Shown piece by piece: positions 12,747 through 12,849 of a stretch of DNA of 12,849 nt; position 1 is the first letter of the stretch, and each line of letters begins with the position of its first letter. Source of the DNA: an uncultured Chloracidobacterium sp. (lineage in GTDB: Bacteria; Acidobacteriota; Blastocatellia; Pyrinomonadales; Pyrinomonadaceae); the NCBI GenBank assembly GCA_936914845.1, contig CAKZGE010000015.1:1-12849 (forward strand), in the 5' to 3' direction. The notes under the pieces were generated by a model, which was not told the origin of the DNA, ran no database searches, and saw only the letters and a list, made by a program, of their open reading frames with translations. The position numbers and the translations under genes are program-made.

Positions 12747-12849
12747 TCTGCAGGGGTGAGCAGGATCACGTCGGACGCGTCGCCCGCCAAGCGACCGCCG
12801 GGCCAAGGTGACGTCGCAGACGGGTCAGAACCGGGAGCGACGGAACGCG
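12747..12849. other. GC-rich non-coding tail, possibly another repeat family
   Basis: About 70% GC by eye, clearly above the rest of the window, with no gene visible. It contains two ACGTCG motifs, and its last bases ACGGAACGCG repeat the core of the neighbouring element (12700-12709), so another module may begin at the edge. GGTCAGAACCGGGAGCG is reminiscent of short dispersed repeats in acidobacterial genomes, from memory and not verified. Confidence 0.4.

Overview
This is a 12.8 kb stretch of bacterial chromosome of about 50% GC, densely coded, holding ten protein genes, no RNA genes and no recognisable transposase, integrase or CRISPR array. The mix is typical of a free-living Gram-negative, and the style suggests Acidobacteriota, possibly Blastocatellia: a long YCF48-type propeller protein, signal-peptide proteins with Pro/Ala/Thr tails, DUF305 lipoprotein. 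That assignment is inference from memory of gene style, with no marker-based proof.

Layout. Positions 12-160 hold a repeat element built from imperfect 7-bp units. Positions 239-2665 (+) form a tight three-gene unit: DUF305 lipoprotein, era, prmA, with overlapping start and stop codons. Convergent to it, on the minus strand from 7638 down to 2680, runs a second unit: rnc, lepB, psuG, rnhA and a YCF48-repeat protein. A good intrinsic terminator at 7691-7720 separates this unit from a secreted helical protein (7747-8976, -). Upstream of that lies a 279-bp AT-rich intergenic region with a 17-bp two-part hairpin, candidate promoters and a dyad. Next come an unusual penicillin-binding transpeptidase (9256-10941, -) and, diverging from it, a membrane histidine kinase (11120-12601, +). 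The window closes with a second copy of the repeat element (12615-12746), inverted relative to the first, followed by about 100 bp of GC-rich sequence without a gene.

Function. era, prmA and rnc serve ribosome assembly and rRNA processing. rnhA and psuG deal with RNA-DNA hybrids and with pseudouridine released from RNA. lepB, the transpeptidase, the histidine kinase and the secreted proteins concern the envelope. lepB, rnc and era form one operon in E. coli; here all three lie within 7 kb but rearranged onto two converging units.

Most unusual items: the inverted pair of heptamer-array repeats; a transpeptidase with a long Lys-rich tether, shortened spacing between its first two catalytic motifs and only two mature cysteines, each beside an active-site motif; a 14-repeat YCF48 protein that could form two 7-bladed propellers; and an inverted repeat directly upstream of rnc.
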